Below, one piece after another: positions 62,601 through 64,000 of a stretch of 64,000 nt of DNA (the first letter of the stretch is position 1; every line of letters starts with the position of its first letter). Made by a program: the position numbers and the translations under genes. Under the pieces are notes generated by a model that searched no databases, was not told the origin of the DNA, and saw only the letters and a list, made by a program, of their open reading frames with translations. This DNA comes from Scatophagus argus. Lineage: Eukaryota; Chordata; Actinopteri; Scatophagidae. The stretch is from assembly GCF_020382885.2 (NCBI RefSeq), contig NC_058499.1:19019872-19083871 (forward strand). The letters run 5' to 3'.

Positions 62601-63885
62601 TTCAAGGCTGTCCTCTCTCAGATTTAGCATACATATAACATAAAGAGATGAATACAATTTATTGATTGTTTATCTGTCTTTAATCCACATCTATCCTGGC
62701 AATTTCAATTCTCAGTCTTCTCAATTCTCAAACTCCAACTTCACAACATTTGAGCATTTAGCTCAAAGCTTTGCTCTGTGGGCAGCCTACATCAGCTACT
62801 AGCTTTACATCAGCATCACTATAATATCTGTAAATAAACTTATTTTAAACTTGTTTAAACTTGTGCTTCTGGCTACACCTGGTCTGTCTCCCTGAAAGTT
62901 TGGTGGAGATTAATTGCTGTTGTCTAAAATATTTCTCTCCTATTCTCCCTCCTGGGTTTAAAAATAAACTCCTACTATATATAGATACACACATACATGA
63001 TCTCACACACCCACAGGTCCTCCCCTGACTCCTCATTAGGAGGTGAAGCAGAAAGGGAAGGATTTCAGGGTTGCACATACTCCTTTCACAGTGGTGAAGG
63101 GGTGGGTTTGTTCTCTCTCTCTCTGCCCCTCCTTCCATGGCCCCAGGGATGAATATCTATAGAAGGGGAGTGTATTGTCTGGACTTTATCCACAGAAGCA
63201 CAGAAGGCCGGGGAGCCTCAAGGTTGAATGCATTATAGGGGTTTCAGTACACAAAACCAAACAGGCTGCCAATCTGTGACTACATATTAATATCATCCCC
63301 AGGAAATAGTATTAAAGTTTAATGTTCTGCACTGTTCTTCGTGTTATCTGGCTTGAATAACTGTGTTATGTTTGCCAATTAGGACACAGATACAAGACCA
63401 GTGCAAAGCCGTCACTATAATGATACAGTATGCAGTAGTGTCGATGACATTTATCTAATTAGCTGGAAAAACACAGAGCTGTCACAGCATTATTTTTAGC
63501 CCGCCGGAAGCTGTGGTGAAAGAGCGTCAGGAGGGCCAGAGCATACTGTGCTCCATCATGCCTCAGCCATCATGTTACTCATGTTTTCCTTTAAGAGGTG
63601 CCGTGTGCACATACAGCAGACCAACTTCGAGAAGCACGACTCATCCCATGAAGGAGGGTTGTTATGAAACCATCTGCCTCTTGTTATACCTCCAAGACCC
63701 ACCGATGCTCCATGGATGAGTTGCTGCTGAATCACTGCCTTCAACTGGGACAATCCTCCTGTCTGTGTGTGCTTCTGCCACACACTGTCAGGCTTAATTC
63801 TGAAAAAAAAAAGAATGTAGCACTCATGTAAAAAGTGTAAAAAGTTGACATAGAGCCTCTGGCTGGATTCTTCTTCACTTATCCA

Positions 63886-63945
63886 TCCATCCATTTTCTA
63901 TACCGCTTATTTGTCAGGGTCGCGGGGGAGCTGGAGCCTATCTTC
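63886..63945 (+). repeat. Teleost 'CCATCCATCCATTTTCT' repeat fragment
   Basis: The words CCATCCATCCATTTTCTATA, CCGCTTATTTGTCAGGGTCG and GGGAGCTGGAGCCTATC are the start of a very common fish repeat. It stops abruptly after CCTATC. Confidence 0.75.
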
Positions 63946-64000
63946 TTCACTTATTCTTGGATCAAATATTTCCACATTAAAGTCAAACTTCATGTATGTA

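Larger units (their letters stand above)
51244..64000 (+). other. bicd1 intron 1 (runs off the window)
   Basis: No exon similar to the next BICD1 exon (which should begin AFGQ) was found, so intron 1 is at least 12.7 kb. It contains the repeats listed separately. The open frames in it occur on both strands and show no family. The end is set by the window, not by a splice site. Confidence 0.7.

Noticed and set aside
1..64000. CRISPR array, tRNA or rRNA gene, bacterial-type operon
   Set aside because: No regularly spaced repeats, no cloverleaf-like sequence noticed by eye, and the gene structure is clearly that of a vertebrate nuclear genome.

Overview
The window is nuclear DNA from a ray-finned fish, most likely a percomorph teleost. 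It is AT-rich, and the coding exons are short and separated by GT..AG introns. It also carries typical fish interspersed repeats: Tc1-derived elements, decayed non-LTR retrotransposons, a palindromic hAT-like MITE, the 'GCTAACATGCT' family and an L2/SINE-like tail. Nothing bacterial or viral was seen, and there is no operon structure and no CRISPR array.

Layout: positions 1 to about 29,100 are almost gene-free. They hold one isolated, well-spliced exon of unknown identity (2865-2981), two overlapping-motif fragments of a non-LTR reverse transcriptase (about 5.57-6.9 kb), microsatellites and old repeats. The gene-rich part starts at 29.1 kb. fam180a runs on the + strand (3 exons, 29124-32023, 168 aa, secreted). 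slc23a4 faces it on the - strand (12 coding exons, 33284-41084, 621 aa, a sodium/nucleobase-type transporter). isx, the intestine-specific homeobox gene, follows on the + strand (5 exons, about 46046-48699). The first coding exon of bicd1 (dynein adaptor, 51028-51243) sits in a GC-rich promoter region. The last 12.7 kb appears to be bicd1 intron 1, with repeats only.

All exon models were built by hand from reading frame, splice signals and family similarity. For fam180a, slc23a4 and isx the exon phases join without a break to a stop codon. fam180a and slc23a4 converge, with a Tc1-derived element between them. slc23a4 and isx diverge from a shared interval of about 5 kb. Both are gut-linked in mammals as I recall, so common intestinal regulation is a reasonable inference, but this sequence does not prove it. 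The gene set combines loci that in human lie on 7q33, 22q12 and 12p11, from memory.
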